A stretch of DNA of 64,000 bases from assembly GCF_030264275.1 (NCBI RefSeq), contig NZ_CP127165.1, forward strand, positions 62,001-126,000, given 5' to 3'. A program made the position numbers and the translations under genes. Within the stretch, counting starts at the first letter, position 1; each line of letters starts with the position of its first letter. The notes beneath the pieces are model-generated. The model saw only the letters and a program-made list of their open reading frames with translations, was not told the origin of the DNA and did no database searches. Shown piece by piece: positions 1 to 8,557 of this stretch. The stretch comes from Marivivens sp. LCG002 (GTDB lineage: Bacteria; Pseudomonadota; Alphaproteobacteria; Rhodobacterales; Rhodobacteraceae).

Positions 1-30
1 AGCATTGTCGCCAATGCCACCAAAGCCCAT
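1..30 (-). CDS. Possible start of a further leftward gene (cut by window edge)
   Basis: Reading leftward, an ATG at 30 lies seven bases past the rppH stop and opens a frame of ten codons (MGFGGIGDNA) before the window ends. No strong ribosome binding site precedes it. The tight spacing fits another member of the gpmI-envC-ctpA-rppH transcription unit, but ten codons cannot identify a product, and this could be chance. Confidence 0.2.
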   Translation of the reverse strand, partial: MGFGGIGDNA

Positions 31-37
31 GCCCGTA

Positions 38-520
38 TCAAAGCAGGTCCCTGAACTCGGCCAGCACCGCCTCGTAGACGGCGCGTTTGAACGGGACAAT
101 CGTATCAAGAAGCTGATCGGCAGGGAGCCAGCGCCACTCGGAAAATTCGGGATGGTCGGTGGCGATGTCGATCTGGTCATCTGTGCCGATAAAGCGCATC
201 AGGACCCATTTTTGCATCTGTCCGCGATATTTGCCGCCCCACATTTTGGGCACGATATCGAAAGGCAGATCATAGTTCACCCAGTCGCCTGTCTCGGCCT
301 CGATGGTAACGAGATCGGTCGTGACGCCTGTCTCTTCCCAAAGCTCGCGCTTTGCAGCTTCGAGCGGGGTTTCGCCTTCGTCGATCCCGCCTTGGGGCAT
401 CTGCCATGCAGGGTCTTTCCAGTCCTTGCGTTGACCGACGAAAACCTCGCCCTTGGCGTTGGCGAGCATGACGCCGACGCAAGGACGATAGGGGAGCTTG
501 CCGATTTCTTCGGGCGTCAC
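38..520 (-). CDS. rppH: RNA pyrophosphohydrolase RppH (Nudix)
   Basis: This 160-aa Nudix hydrolase removes pyrophosphate from the 5' triphosphate end of mRNA, which starts 5'-end-dependent decay; it may also act on dinucleoside polyphosphates. The sequence shows the Nudix box at residues 44-66, opening [20 protein letters not shown], with the magnesium-binding REXXEE core. Near the N terminus, YRPCVGVML and the following GQRKD match the RppH/NudH subfamily, as does the total length. It lies three bases downstream of ctpA on the same strand, so it is probably the distal gene of the gpmI-envC-ctpA operon. Confidence 0.93.
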   Translation of the reverse strand: MTPEEIGKLPYRPCVGVMLANAKGEVFVGQRKDWKDPAWQMPQGGIDEGETPLEAAKRELWEETGVTTDLVTIEAETGDWVNYDLPFDIVPKMWGGKYRGQMQKWVLMRFIGTDDQIDIATDHPEFSEWRWLPADQLLDTIVPFKRAVYEAVLAEFRDLL

Positions 521-523
521 GGG

Positions 524-1855
524 TTATTCCTTGGGGCCGAGGGCGCTCAGGCCTTTGAGGATGTCGATCGCATAGGCAAGTTGGTAATCCTGTTCGCGAA
601 GTGCTGCCGTAGCCTCGGCCTTGGCGGCATCCTCTTCGATCTGGCGGATTTCATCCTCGCTCAAACTATCGTTGTTCAGTGCTCCGCGAAGATCGGCTTC
701 GGAGCGGAACTTCGGTGCTTCTTCTTCCTCATCGGTTGCCGGCTTCGGAAGGGGTTGCTCGACGATGATGTCGGGCTGGATGCCGAGCGATTGGATCGAG
801 CGGCCCGAAGGTGTGTAATACCGCGCAGTTGTCAAACGCATCGCTCCGTCACCGCGCAACGGCATGACGGTTTGAACCGATCCTTTGCCGAATGATTTCG
901 TCCCGATGACGATCGCGCGGCGATGATCCTGCAACGCACCCGATACGATTTCGGACGCCGAGGCCGAGCCGCCATTGATCAGCACGACAATCGGTTTGCC
1001 TTCGGCTAGATCACCCGGCGTTGCGTTGAAACGCTCGCCGTCCTCGGGGTTGCGGCCACGGGTCGACACGATTTCGCCTGCATCAAGGAAGGCGTCGGCA
1101 ACAAAGATCGCCTGGTTCAAAAGACCGCCGGGGTTATTGCGAAGATCGAGAACGACACCGTTGATATTGTCGATGCCACCCGCTTCTTCGATCTGCTTTG
1201 CAATCCCGTCAGAAAGATTGGGGAAGGTCTGATCGTTGAAGGTGGTGATCCGAAGCACGACCGATTCCCCTTCGGTGCGGGCGCGCACGGCGGTGAGCTT
1301 GATCGTATCGCGAATGATCGAGACGTCGAACGGCTCGGACGTGCCTTCGCGCACAACGGTGATGATGATTTCCGACCCGATCGGGCCACGCATCATCTCG
1401 ACGGCTTCGTCAAGCGTCAGACCAAGGACGCTTTCCCCGTCAACGGCGGTGATATAATCGCCGGCAAGAATGCCTGCAGCATCGGCGGGGGTGCCGTCCA
1501 TGGGCGAGACGACTTTGACCCAGCCTTCTTCTTGCGTCACTTCGATGCCGAGACCGCCGAATTCACCGCGGGTCTGCACGCGCATATCCTGCGCATCATC
1601 CGGCGAAAGATAGCTCGAATGCGGATCAAGCGACGTGAGCATCCCGTTGATGGCGGCTTCGATGAGATCGGCTTCGTTGACGTCCTCGACGTATTGCGAG
1701 CGAATGCGTTCGAAGATGTCGCCGAAAAGATCAAGCTGTTCGTACACCGTGGTGTTACGCGCAGACTCTTGTGCAAGGAGCGGTCCGGCAACCTGAGTGG
1801 TCAGAACAAGCCCAAGGATGGTGCCGGTTGCGGCTGCAATTGCGAATTTCTTCAT
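524..1855 (-). CDS. ctpA: C-terminal processing protease CtpA (S41 family)
   Basis: This 443-aa periplasmic serine protease has a signal peptide at about residues 1-29 (cleavage after PLLAQ) and a PDZ domain at about 85-165 with the GLGIEV carboxylate-binding loop. An S41 catalytic domain follows at about 190-360. Its catalytic dyad is visible as the GSASASEI serine motif (around 296-303) and the lysine in SFGKGSVQ (about 324). The acidic tail after residue 370 is typically variable. CtpA-type proteases trim the C termini of secreted proteins and often control peptidoglycan hydrolases. Its place directly after an EnvC-like activator fits a cell-envelope role. Confidence 0.93.
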   Translation of the reverse strand: MKKFAIAAATGTILGLVLTTQVAGPLLAQESARNTTVYEQLDLFGDIFERIRSQYVEDVNEADLIEAAINGMLTSLDPHSSYLSPDDAQDMRVQTRGEFGGLGIEVTQEEGWVKVVSPMDGTPADAAGILAGDYITAVDGESVLGLTLDEAVEMMRGPIGSEIIITVVREGTSEPFDVSIIRDTIKLTAVRARTEGESVVLRITTFNDQTFPNLSDGIAKQIEEAGGIDNINGVVLDLRNNPGGLLNQAIFVADAFLDAGEIVSTRGRNPEDGERFNATPGDLAEGKPIVVLINGGSASASEIVSGALQDHRRAIVIGTKSFGKGSVQTVMPLRGDGAMRLTTARYYTPSGRSIQSLGIQPDIIVEQPLPKPATDEEEEAPKFRSEADLRGALNNDSLSEDEIRQIEEDAAKAEATAALREQDYQLAYAIDILKGLSALGPKE

Positions 1856-1864
1856 TCTTCTACC

Positions 1865-2977
1865 TCATTCGACCGCGAACCACGTCGCGGGGTCAACGGG
1901 ACTTTGCCCTTCTCTTACTTCGAGATAAAGCGTTTCCGTTGCTTTTACTGTCATACCTTCGCCAGTATCGCTCAAAATATCGTCAACAGCCTCTGCAACA
2001 CCGCCCATGAGTCCCAAAGGCGCCCCCGCAGGAAGAACTTCGCCGACCGTCCCAAAGGACTCGGTCAGCCCTGTGATGATGAAAAGAACATCCGCAGCGG
2101 GTTCAAGCACGACCACATTGCCATAATCCAGAAGGTCGCCTTTGAAACGCAGGGTCGCGGCGATCGGCGTCGTGACCAAAGCGCGAGGCCGCGTCGCAAT
2201 AAGAAGACCCGGACGGCTCACGCCTGCAAGATCCTCTTCGTTGAAGCGACGCAGGAGCCTGCCTTGAACGGGGAGCGCAAGGGCGCCTTTTTGGGCTGTC
2301 GCATTGCTGCCCGCTTCGGTGCCTTCTGTCGCGACAAGGCTCGAGGCAAAGGCATCAAGCGTTTCAGCGGATGCGATGATCAAGGCGGTTTGCACGGGGT
2401 CTTCGATGTATTTCATCGGAAGATCGGTGCGATCACTGATGGCGGCGCTCAATTCTGCCCGTGCGCTTTGTGCGCCTTGCAGGCCCTTCTCGAGCGTCTC
2501 GGAGGCCCCTGCCTGAAGTTGGCGCAAGAGAGTGACTTCTTCGAATTGCGCCTTGAGCCTATCGACTTCGGATTGGATCGCGGGGGTCACATCGCTGATG
2601 ATCATGCCGCTTCGGGCGGTGCCCGTTGGACCGCTTGGATGGAGCAACAGGAGCGGTCCGGGGCTTCGCTCCATCGTTTGCAGCACACCGAGCAAACGCG
2701 CCACTTCATCGCGCTTGGCGTTCAGTTCGAGTTCGAGAGCCTGCTGGCGGATCGCGGCACTCCGCAACCCTTCGCGCATTGCGACAAGCCCATCTTCATA
2801 GGCCTGAATGGTTTCGGTCAATGCGGCAACACGGTCACGCGAGGACCCCGCACCTTCGAGCATGACAGAAGCGCTTTCGAGCCGTTTGGCCGCCGCGAGC
2901 GCAGCCTGTGCCGCCCCATCTTGAGCGACAACAGGCGTAGCAAGCAAGGCAAGGGCGAAGGCCGCCGAACGCATCAT
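1865..2977 (-). CDS. envC: EnvC-like murein hydrolase activator (degenerate M23/LytM)
   Basis: This 370-aa exported protein has a signal peptide (about 1-18, ending PVVAQD). Long alanine- and glutamate-rich coiled-coil segments (about 25-110 and 140-190) precede a C-terminal LytM/M23 fold from about residue 255, starting GALALPVQGRLLRRF. The HXXXD and HXH zinc ligands of active M23 peptidases are absent, as in EnvC and NlpD, which activate amidases instead of cutting peptidoglycan. Its start overlaps the gpmI stop by four bases (ATGA), and ctpA follows nine bases later. The family assignment is good; the amidase partner is not in this window. Confidence 0.85.
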   Translation of the reverse strand: MMRSAAFALALLATPVVAQDGAAQAALAAAKRLESASVMLEGAGSSRDRVAALTETIQAYEDGLVAMREGLRSAAIRQQALELELNAKRDEVARLLGVLQTMERSPGPLLLLHPSGPTGTARSGMIISDVTPAIQSEVDRLKAQFEEVTLLRQLQAGASETLEKGLQGAQSARAELSAAISDRTDLPMKYIEDPVQTALIIASAETLDAFASSLVATEGTEAGSNATAQKGALALPVQGRLLRRFNEEDLAGVSRPGLLIATRPRALVTTPIAATLRFKGDLLDYGNVVVLEPAADVLFIITGLTESFGTVGEVLPAGAPLGLMGGVAEAVDDILSDTGEGMTVKATETLYLEVREGQSPVDPATWFAVE

Positions 2978-4494
2978 TTTTCGATCAGGCTCCGACCGGT
3001 CATCTCGGGCGGAAGCTCTAGCCCCATCAAGTCGAGAACCGTAGGTGCGAGATCCGCGAGGCGACCGTTGCGAAGTTTGGAACCGGCAGGCGCACCAAAG
3101 ACCGCCACATTGACGAGGTTGAGGGTATGCGCGGTGTGCGGTCCACCCGTTTCGGGGTCGATCATGGTTTCACAGTTGCCGTGATCCGCCGTGAGCACCA
3201 TCGCGCCTCCCGCCTTTTCAAGCGCGGCGACCACCTGTGCCAGCCCCTGATCCACGGCTTCACAAGCCTTGATCGCGGCATCGATATCACCGGTGTGACC
3301 GACCATATCGGGGTTCGCATAGTTGGTGACGATGAGGTCGTAGCCTTTTTCGATCGCCTCGACGAAAGCCTTGGTCACTTCGGGCGCCGACATCTCGGGT
3401 TGAAGATCGTATGTCGCGACATTGGGCGACTTCGGCATATGCCTGTCTTCGCCCACCTCGGGGGTTTCCTTGCCGCCGTTCAAGAAGAACGTGACATGCG
3501 GATACTTCTCGGTCTCGGCCAGACGGAACTGGGTGAGACCGTGCTTTGCCACCCATTCGCCAAGCGTGTTCACGATCTCGCGCTTGGGGAAAACGGTTTC
3601 GAGCCATGCGTTGTGGGCCGCCGAATATTCGACCATTCCAAGGAGCGCCGAGAAGGGGGCAAGCGCTCCACGGTCATAGCCGCTGAAATCGGGGTCAGCG
3701 ATAGCAGCAAGGATTTCACGCGCGCGGTCCGCACGGAAATTGAGGCAGAAGAACCCGTCCCCCTCCCCAACGCCTGCATATCCGCCGATCACGGTTGCGG
3801 GGATGAATTCATCGGTTTTCCCGTTGGCGTAGGATTGGGCGACCGCTGCCACGGCGTCGGCGGCCTCTTCGCCCTTGCCGTTGATCATCGCGTCATAGGC
3901 GGTGCTTACGCGTTCCCAGCGGTTGTCGCGGTCCATCGCAAAATAGCGGCCGATGACGGTTGCGATGGTCACGCCCTGAGGCAGACGAGCGACCAACTCT
4001 TCCATGAAGTCTTTGGCAGACGAGGGAGCAACGTCTCGGCCATCGGTGATCGCGTGAAGGATGACCTTAACGCCCTGAGCGGTCAGCGCTTCTGCCGCGG
4101 CGACAATGTGGTTGATGTGTCCGTGAACGCCCCCGTCCGACACGACGCCCATAAGATGGGCCGCGCCACCTGCGGCTTTCACCTTGCCTACAAAATCGAT
4201 CAGCGCGGGGGTCTTGGCAAACGAGCCGTCTTCGATGGCAAGGTCGATCTGGCCAAGGTCCATCGCAACGACACGGCCTGCACCGATATTGGTGTGGCCG
4301 ACTTCGGAGTTGCCCATCTGTCCCGTGGGAAGACCGACATCGGGGCCATGCGTAATGACTTCTGCCGTGGGGCAAGTCGACATGATCCTGTCAAAGGTCG
4401 GCGTGTTCGCAAGGAGCGGCGCATTGCCGGTGCGATCATCTCGCTTGCCCCAGCCATCAAGAATGCAAAGAACTACGGGTTTGGGTCGGCTCAT
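2974..4494 (-). CDS. gpmI: 2,3-bisphosphoglycerate-independent phosphoglycerate mutase
   Basis: This 506-aa cytoplasmic enzyme interconverts 3- and 2-phosphoglycerate in glycolysis and gluconeogenesis. It belongs to the alkaline phosphatase superfamily and needs two manganese ions. The first metal-binding aspartate lies in LCILDGWGKR (residue 13) and the phosphorylated serine in GQMGNSEVGHTNIGAG (residue 63). A second metal site, LTADHGNCE, is near the C terminus. I chose the ATG at 4494 because AAGGAGCG sits just upstream and the product then begins MSRPKPVVLCILDGWG, as the family does; an upstream in-frame ATG adds 26 unrelated residues. It heads the envC-ctpA-rppH run. Confidence 0.96.
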   Translation of the reverse strand: MSRPKPVVLCILDGWGKRDDRTGNAPLLANTPTFDRIMSTCPTAEVITHGPDVGLPTGQMGNSEVGHTNIGAGRVVAMDLGQIDLAIEDGSFAKTPALIDFVGKVKAAGGAAHLMGVVSDGGVHGHINHIVAAAEALTAQGVKVILHAITDGRDVAPSSAKDFMEELVARLPQGVTIATVIGRYFAMDRDNRWERVSTAYDAMINGKGEEAADAVAAVAQSYANGKTDEFIPATVIGGYAGVGEGDGFFCLNFRADRAREILAAIADPDFSGYDRGALAPFSALLGMVEYSAAHNAWLETVFPKREIVNTLGEWVAKHGLTQFRLAETEKYPHVTFFLNGGKETPEVGEDRHMPKSPNVATYDLQPEMSAPEVTKAFVEAIEKGYDLIVTNYANPDMVGHTGDIDAAIKACEAVDQGLAQVVAALEKAGGAMVLTADHGNCETMIDPETGGPHTAHTLNLVNVAVFGAPAGSKLRNGRLADLAPTVLDLMGLELPPEMTGRSLIEK

Positions 4495-4581
4495 AACAAC
4501 GCTCCTTCTGCTCGCGCCTCTCATAGCGCAAGGGGGTAAGGCTTGGAACAGTCCAAAGTGTGTTTTGGCCAAAAATGGCCG

Positions 4582-5559
4582 TTAGCCCGATCCGATAAGG
4601 GCACCTGCTGCAAAGACGAGAGCGCCGCCGAGCACCACCTGGAAAGCCGCGCGCAAGAACGGGGTGTCCATGTAGCGGTTCTGGATCCATGCAATGGCCC
4701 AAAGCTCGATGAAGACAACGACAAACGCGATGAACGTCGCGGTCCAGAAGTGCGGGATCAGATAGGGGAGCGCGTGGCCGAAGCCGCCCACAGCCGTCAT
4801 AACGCCTGCCGAGATGCCGCGCTTGATCGGTGATCCACGGCCCGAGATTTGACCGTCATCCGAGGCCGCCTCGGTAAAGCCCATCGAAATGCCCGCACCG
4901 ACCGATGCGGCAGCCCCGACAAGGAAGGTCGTCCAGGTGTCCTGGGTCGCAAAGGCAGTTGCGAAAATCGGCGCGAGGGTGGAGACCGAGCCATCCATAA
5001 GGCCCGCAAGACCGGGCTGAACCCATGTCAGAACGAACTGGCGGTGAGCCGTGTCTTTCTCGGTATCGCGGGTCTCGGTGTCGAGATGCGTGTTTTCAAG
5101 CTTGTTGGCGGTGTAGCTGTGCCCCGCCTCTGCAGCCGCAAGATCACCAAGGAGTTTGCGTGTGGCGGCATCTTGGGTGTTCGCGGCGGCTGTGCGGTAA
5201 AAGCGCTCGGCGTCCTGCTCCATTTTCTCGGCTTCTTCGCGCATGCGTTCAAGACCGAGATTCTCGATGAGCCAAACCGGACGGCGCGCGTAAAAGCCCG
5301 AAACATGTTCACGGCGGAGCAGTGGGATAACGTTGCCGAAACGCCGCGTATGAAGGTCGATCAGGCGGCGACGGTGCTCATCCTCTTCTTCGGCCATTCC
5401 GTCAAAAACAGCGGCAGAGGCAGGGAATTCCCCGCGCAGTCGCTCGGCATACATCCGATAGATGCGTGCGTCGTCCTCTTCCGAAGAAATGGCGAGAGCG
5501 AGGATTTCTTGTTCACTGAGGTCTTTGAAACGGCGGCGTGACTGAATGCCGGGGATCAT
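4582..5559 (-). CDS. mbfA: Membrane-bound ferritin MbfA (iron/manganese exporter)
   Basis: This 325-aa fusion has an N-terminal ferritin-like (erythrin-vacuolar iron transport) di-iron domain at about residues 1-165, with acidic motifs such as SSEEDDARIY and MAEEEDEHRRRL. A C-terminal VIT1/CCC1-type membrane domain with about five helices covers about 170-325. In rhizobia and Agrobacterium, MbfA exports iron, protects against iron overload and peroxide, and is repressed by Irr when iron is scarce. A perfect 7-3-7 iron control element lies at 5571-5587, directly before the AAGGAG ribosome binding site. The gene appears monocistronic. Confidence 0.92.
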   Translation of the reverse strand: MIPGIQSRRRFKDLSEQEILALAISSEEDDARIYRMYAERLRGEFPASAAVFDGMAEEEDEHRRRLIDLHTRRFGNVIPLLRREHVSGFYARRPVWLIENLGLERMREEAEKMEQDAERFYRTAAANTQDAATRKLLGDLAAAEAGHSYTANKLENTHLDTETRDTEKDTAHRQFVLTWVQPGLAGLMDGSVSTLAPIFATAFATQDTWTTFLVGAAASVGAGISMGFTEAASDDGQISGRGSPIKRGISAGVMTAVGGFGHALPYLIPHFWTATFIAFVVVFIELWAIAWIQNRYMDTPFLRAAFQVVLGGALVFAAGALIGSG

Positions 5560-5570
5560 GACTGGCTCCT

Positions 5571-5587
5571 TTTAGAATGATTCTAAA
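5571..5587 (-). promoter_or_regulatory. Iron control element (ICE, Irr box) of mbfA
   Basis: TTTAGAATGATTCTAAA is a perfect palindrome (7-base arms, 3-base centre) matching the rhizobial ICE consensus for Irr. Its edge is 11 bases upstream of the mbfA start codon, abutting the ribosome binding site. A site over the transcription start region implies repression, which agrees with known Irr control of mbfA. Confidence 0.85.
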
Positions 5588-5624
5588 ATAGACCCTTGAG
5601 GTTTGGTTGCAAGCGGAATGAAAA

Positions 5625-5644
5625 GGGCGGGGAAATCCCCGCCC
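5625..5644 (-). terminator. Rho-independent terminator of adhC
   Basis: GGGCGGGG, a four-base loop and CCCCGCCC form an 8-bp GC stem. Read leftward, it is followed by TTTTC, so it ends the formaldehyde dehydrogenase transcript seven bases after its stop codon. Confidence 0.8.
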
Positions 5645-5651
5645 GACTTTG

Positions 5652-6764
5652 TCAGTAGATCACGACAGAGCGGATCGACTCGCCTGCGTGCATGAGATCG
5701 AAGCCCTTGTTGATGTCTTCGAGCGGCATGGTGTGGGTGATCATCGGATCGATCTCGATCTTGCCGTCCATATACCAATCTACAATCTTCGGAACGTCGG
5801 TGCGGCCGCGCGCCCCGCCGAAAGCGGTTCCGCGCCAGCTGCGACCCGTGACGAGCTGGAAGGGGCGGGTGCTGATTTCCGCACCTGCAGGAGCAACGCC
5901 GATGATGATCGACTCGCCCCAGCCTTTGTGGGCCGACTCGAGCGCGGTGCGCATGACGTTGACATTGCCCGTCGCATCAAAGGTGTAGTCCGCCCCGCCG
6001 CGGGTCAGCTCGACCAGATGACCCACAAGGTCGCCTTTGACTTCACTCGGGTTGACAAAGTCGGTCATGCCGAAACGCTTGGCCATCTCGACTTTGCCTG
6101 GGTTGAGATCCACGCCGACAATCTGGTCCGCTCCGGCAAGGCGAAGACCCTGAATAACGTTCAGACCGATCCCGCCCAGACCGAAGACGATCGCGCGGCT
6201 CCCCAGTTCGACCTTGGCGGTGTTGATCACTGCGCCGATGCCTGTCGTGACGCCGCAGCCGATGTAGCAGATTTTTTCAAAGGGCGCGTCCTTACGCACT
6301 TTGGCGAGTGCGATTTCGGGAAGAACCGTGTGGTTCGAGAAGGTCGAGCAGCCCATATAGTGAAGGATGGGGGTGCCATCGAGCATGGAAAAGCGGCTGG
6401 TGCCGTCAGGCATGAGTCCCTTACCTTGGGTCGAGCGGATCGACTGGCAAAGGTTGGTCTTGGGGTTGAGGCAATACTCGCACTCGCGGCACTCAGGGGT
6501 ATAAAGCGGGATCACGTGATCGCCGGGTTGGAGCGATGTCACGCCGGGACCCACTTCGAGCACGACACCTGCCCCCTCATGGCCGAGAATGGCAGGGAAA
6601 AGCCCCTCGGGGTCTGCACCGGACAGAGTGAATTCGTCTGTATGGCAAATGCCTGTTGCTTTGATTTCGACCAGAACCTCGCCGGCTTTCGGCCCCTCTA
6701 GGTTCACCTCCATGATCTCGAGCGGTTTGCCCGCCCCAAGTGCGACTGCTGCGCGCGTTCTCAT
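5652..6764 (-). CDS. adhC: S-(hydroxymethyl)glutathione dehydrogenase (class III ADH)
   Basis: This 370-aa zinc- and NAD-dependent dehydrogenase oxidises S-hydroxymethylglutathione, formed from formaldehyde and glutathione, to S-formylglutathione. The catalytic zinc region [19 protein letters not shown] and GHEGAGVV are present. So are the structural zinc cysteines ([15 protein letters not shown]) and the Rossmann motif GLGGIGLNV near residue 198. The length is that of class III ADH. It is also called frmA, flhA or gfa-adh in different species. No S-formylglutathione hydrolase gene lies beside it in this window. It is probably transcribed alone, with a terminator directly downstream. Confidence 0.95.
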   Translation of the reverse strand: MRTRAAVALGAGKPLEIMEVNLEGPKAGEVLVEIKATGICHTDEFTLSGADPEGLFPAILGHEGAGVVLEVGPGVTSLQPGDHVIPLYTPECRECEYCLNPKTNLCQSIRSTQGKGLMPDGTSRFSMLDGTPILHYMGCSTFSNHTVLPEIALAKVRKDAPFEKICYIGCGVTTGIGAVINTAKVELGSRAIVFGLGGIGLNVIQGLRLAGADQIVGVDLNPGKVEMAKRFGMTDFVNPSEVKGDLVGHLVELTRGGADYTFDATGNVNVMRTALESAHKGWGESIIIGVAPAGAEISTRPFQLVTGRSWRGTAFGGARGRTDVPKIVDWYMDGKIEIDPMITHTMPLEDINKGFDLMHAGESIRSVVIY

Positions 6765-6889
6765 GACTCTCTCCTCGTTTAGGTTGGCGCTAGGGTAGCG
6801 TCCACGCTGGAAAGCTCAATCTCTAGTCTCTGTTGTTTTGCGTGAATCGCGCTAAAATCTCTCAAAATAATTCATTGAAAGGATGCGTT

Positions 6890-7183
6890 GTGCGCAAGTT
6901 TTTGGTTCTTCCCGTTTTTCTCGCGGCCTGTTCGGGCGGTTATGTCCCGCCTGAGGCGCCTGCCTCGCCGCAACCGGCGTCCATGCCCGCCGTCGACACC
7001 TGCGAAGCCGCGAATTATGCGGGGCTCGTCGGTCAGCCAGCGACCGAACTGGAAAAGGTTTTGATCATGAGAATGGTTCGGGTGATCCGGCCTGGCGACG
7101 CAGTCACGATGGACATGCGCGCCGAGCGGATCAACTTCGAGGTGTCTGGGGAAGAAACCATCGAACGGATCTATTGTGGTTGA
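6890..7183 (+). CDS. Peptidase inhibitor I78-like lipoprotein
   Basis: This small 97-aa lipoprotein has a signal peptide (VRKFLVLPVFLAACSGG) whose LAAC lipobox predicts lipidation at the cysteine. A proline-rich linker follows, then a compact domain with the I78 hallmarks: DTCEAANYAGLVGQPA at the start and the end pattern IRPGDAVTMDMRAERINFEV. I78 proteins are elastase inhibitor-like; the family is assigned mainly by resemblance. I chose the GTG at 6890 because GAAAGGA precedes it and the hydrophobic signal starts there; an upstream ATG would add 19 poor residues. The stop codon lies inside the direct repeat at 7177-7204. Confidence 0.75.
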   Translation: MRKFLVLPVFLAACSGGYVPPEAPASPQPASMPAVDTCEAANYAGLVGQPATELEKVLIMRMVRVIRPGDAVTMDMRAERINFEVSGEETIERIYCG

Positions 7184-7273
7184 ACCAACTTTGGTTGAAC
7201 CAACGAAGTAATCCTGACGCCGCGCTCTGGGTGGGGGCTTGGTACGCCGCGCCAGGACTTACTTCGTATGGTT
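7177..7273. repeat. Compound direct and inverted repeat
   Basis: A 13-base direct repeat (TGGTTGAACCAAC at 7177-7189 and 7192-7204) runs into a long imperfect inverted repeat. The left arm is AACCAACGAAGTAATCCTG (7198-7216). The right arm is 7253-7273 and pairs with it except for two single-base insertions. The 36-base loop begins and ends with ACGCCGCGC. Read as RNA it would form a stem of about 19 bp. No T-run follows, so it is not a classical terminator. It lies between the I78 gene and the DUF2794 gene. Confidence 0.7.
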
Positions 7274-7405
7274 GTGTTTTGAGGGTTCATTGCGGCCATT
7301 GCGAGTGCGAAACATGAACTTTGCAAGGAAAGTTTGTGTCATTTTTGTGTTCAGGGGCTTTGCATCTTCTTGATTTGAGAAACAAAAGGCGCAACTCTAC
7401 CAAGA

Positions 7406-7744
7406 ATGACCATACAGCCGCCGATACCTTTTCCCGATCCGAACGAGCAGGTCGCGTTCCACAGGACCGAGCTTGGGATCATCCTTGGGCTTTATGGACG
7501 GATGGTCGCGGCAGGCGAATGGCGGGATTACGGGATATCGACACTCAAGGATCTGGCTGTTTTTGCTGTCTTTCGGCGCACCGCCGAGAACCCGCTCTAC
7601 CGTATCGAAAAGCGCCCCAAGCTGCGCAACCGTCAAGGTCAATACAGCGTCGTGAGCATGGAAGGACAGATCCTCAAGCGGGGTAATGACCTCAAACAGG
7701 TTCTGAGTGTTCTGGAACGGAAGCTGATCCGCGCCGTCGACTGA
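7406..7744 (+). CDS. DUF2794 domain-containing protein
   Basis: This 112-aa cytoplasmic protein is of unknown function. The sequence resembles the short alphaproteobacterial DUF2794 family: FHRTELGIILGLYGRMVAAGEWRDYG at the N terminus, then an AVFRR-AENPLYRIEKRPKLRNRQGQY core and a helical end. It has no signal peptide, membrane segment or recognised catalytic motif. It is a single gene, convergent with the NlpC/P60 gene, whose stop lies immediately downstream (7744 against 7745). The family label is by recognition; nothing here suggests a role. Confidence 0.8.
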   Translation: MTIQPPIPFPDPNEQVAFHRTELGIILGLYGRMVAAGEWRDYGISTLKDLAVFAVFRRTAENPLYRIEKRPKLRNRQGQYSVVSMEGQILKRGNDLKQVLSVLERKLIRAVD

Positions 7745-8557
7745 TCAAAGCCGCCGAATGGCAAGAACCTCTCCGCCTCCCTGAGCCGCTATCCTGAGAC
7801 GGGCGTTTTGGAACGGTTCGTATTTCACTGCCATGTGATGGGCATTTGCATGGATCAGCGTTTCATCGTCGACCATCATTGCGACGTGACCTTTCCAGAA
7901 AACCAGATCACCCCGCTTGGCGAGGCCATTCGCATCGGTGCCGAGCGTTAACTGCATATCGCTGTCGGCAGGACAATCGATACCGCAGGCAAGCAAAGAC
8001 GCCTGAACAAGGCCCGAACAATCGATCCCCAAGGTCGAGTTGCCGCCCCAGAGATACGGCACTCCGAAATGGAGCGACGCCACGGTCGCAGGATCCCCCA
8101 GCGGCATGTCGAGCGGTCTGAGATGGCTTTTGGGGATAAATCCGATCGTGGTTTCCCAGAACTTGCGATGTTCGAAGAGAACCGTGACCCGCGCCCCGAA
8201 GGTAAGGAATGCGACCTCGCGGGTTCTGAAATCGGGCTGGGGATAGGCATGCGTCGCAAGGCTTTGCACGAAATGGGTCGGTGCAGCGGTTCGGGCCAAT
8301 GCCCCGCTTTCGACATAGCCGACATAGCCGTCGCGCTCTGCTCGCACAAAACTCCATCCCGCGTGGTCTTCAAAGACCCGAACAGAGGCACCGAGCAACA
8401 GCTGTCTGTCGCGTGCACCGTCGGGGGCGGCGCGGAGGTCGACGAGAGGACGCGTGACATTCAGGACTTCGCCTTCGACAAAGCGGTCCGCTTTGACCAA
8501 ACCCTGAAGATCGAGCGCCGCGACCCTTCCGTTTGACGCTGTCGTTCGGCGGTCCAT
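7745..8557 (-). CDS. NlpC/P60 family cell-wall hydrolase (C40)
   Basis: This 270-aa protein has one or two N-terminal SH3-like domains (about residues 30-140, including GYVGYVESGAL) and a C-terminal NlpC/P60 cysteine peptidase domain (about 150-265). The catalytic cysteine is in GIDCSGLVQ, the histidine in WKGHVAMMVD, and the third polar residue is probably the histidine of LIHANAHH. Such enzymes cut the D-Glu to diamino acid bond in peptidoglycan stem peptides, often in recycling. No signal peptide is seen, which suggests cytosolic muropeptide turnover. Its start overlaps the aminopeptidase stop (TGATG), so the two are co-translated, consistent with joint peptide recycling. Confidence 0.88.
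   Translation of the reverse strand: MDRRTTASNGRVAALDLQGLVKADRFVEGEVLNVTRPLVDLRAAPDGARDRQLLLGASVRVFEDHAGWSFVRAERDGYVGYVESGALARTAAPTHFVQSLATHAYPQPDFRTREVAFLTFGARVTVLFEHRKFWETTIGFIPKSHLRPLDMPLGDPATVASLHFGVPYLWGGNSTLGIDCSGLVQASLLACGIDCPADSDMQLTLGTDANGLAKRGDLVFWKGHVAMMVDDETLIHANAHHMAVKYEPFQNARLRIAAQGGGEVLAIRRL

Noticed and set aside
1532-3184. A 550-codon open frame on the plus strand
   Set aside because: Antisense of ctpA, envC and gpmI, with low-quality composition and no ribosome binding site.
4565-4578. GGCCA/TGGCC mini-hairpin after mbfA
   Set aside because: Only five base pairs and no T-run; likely chance.
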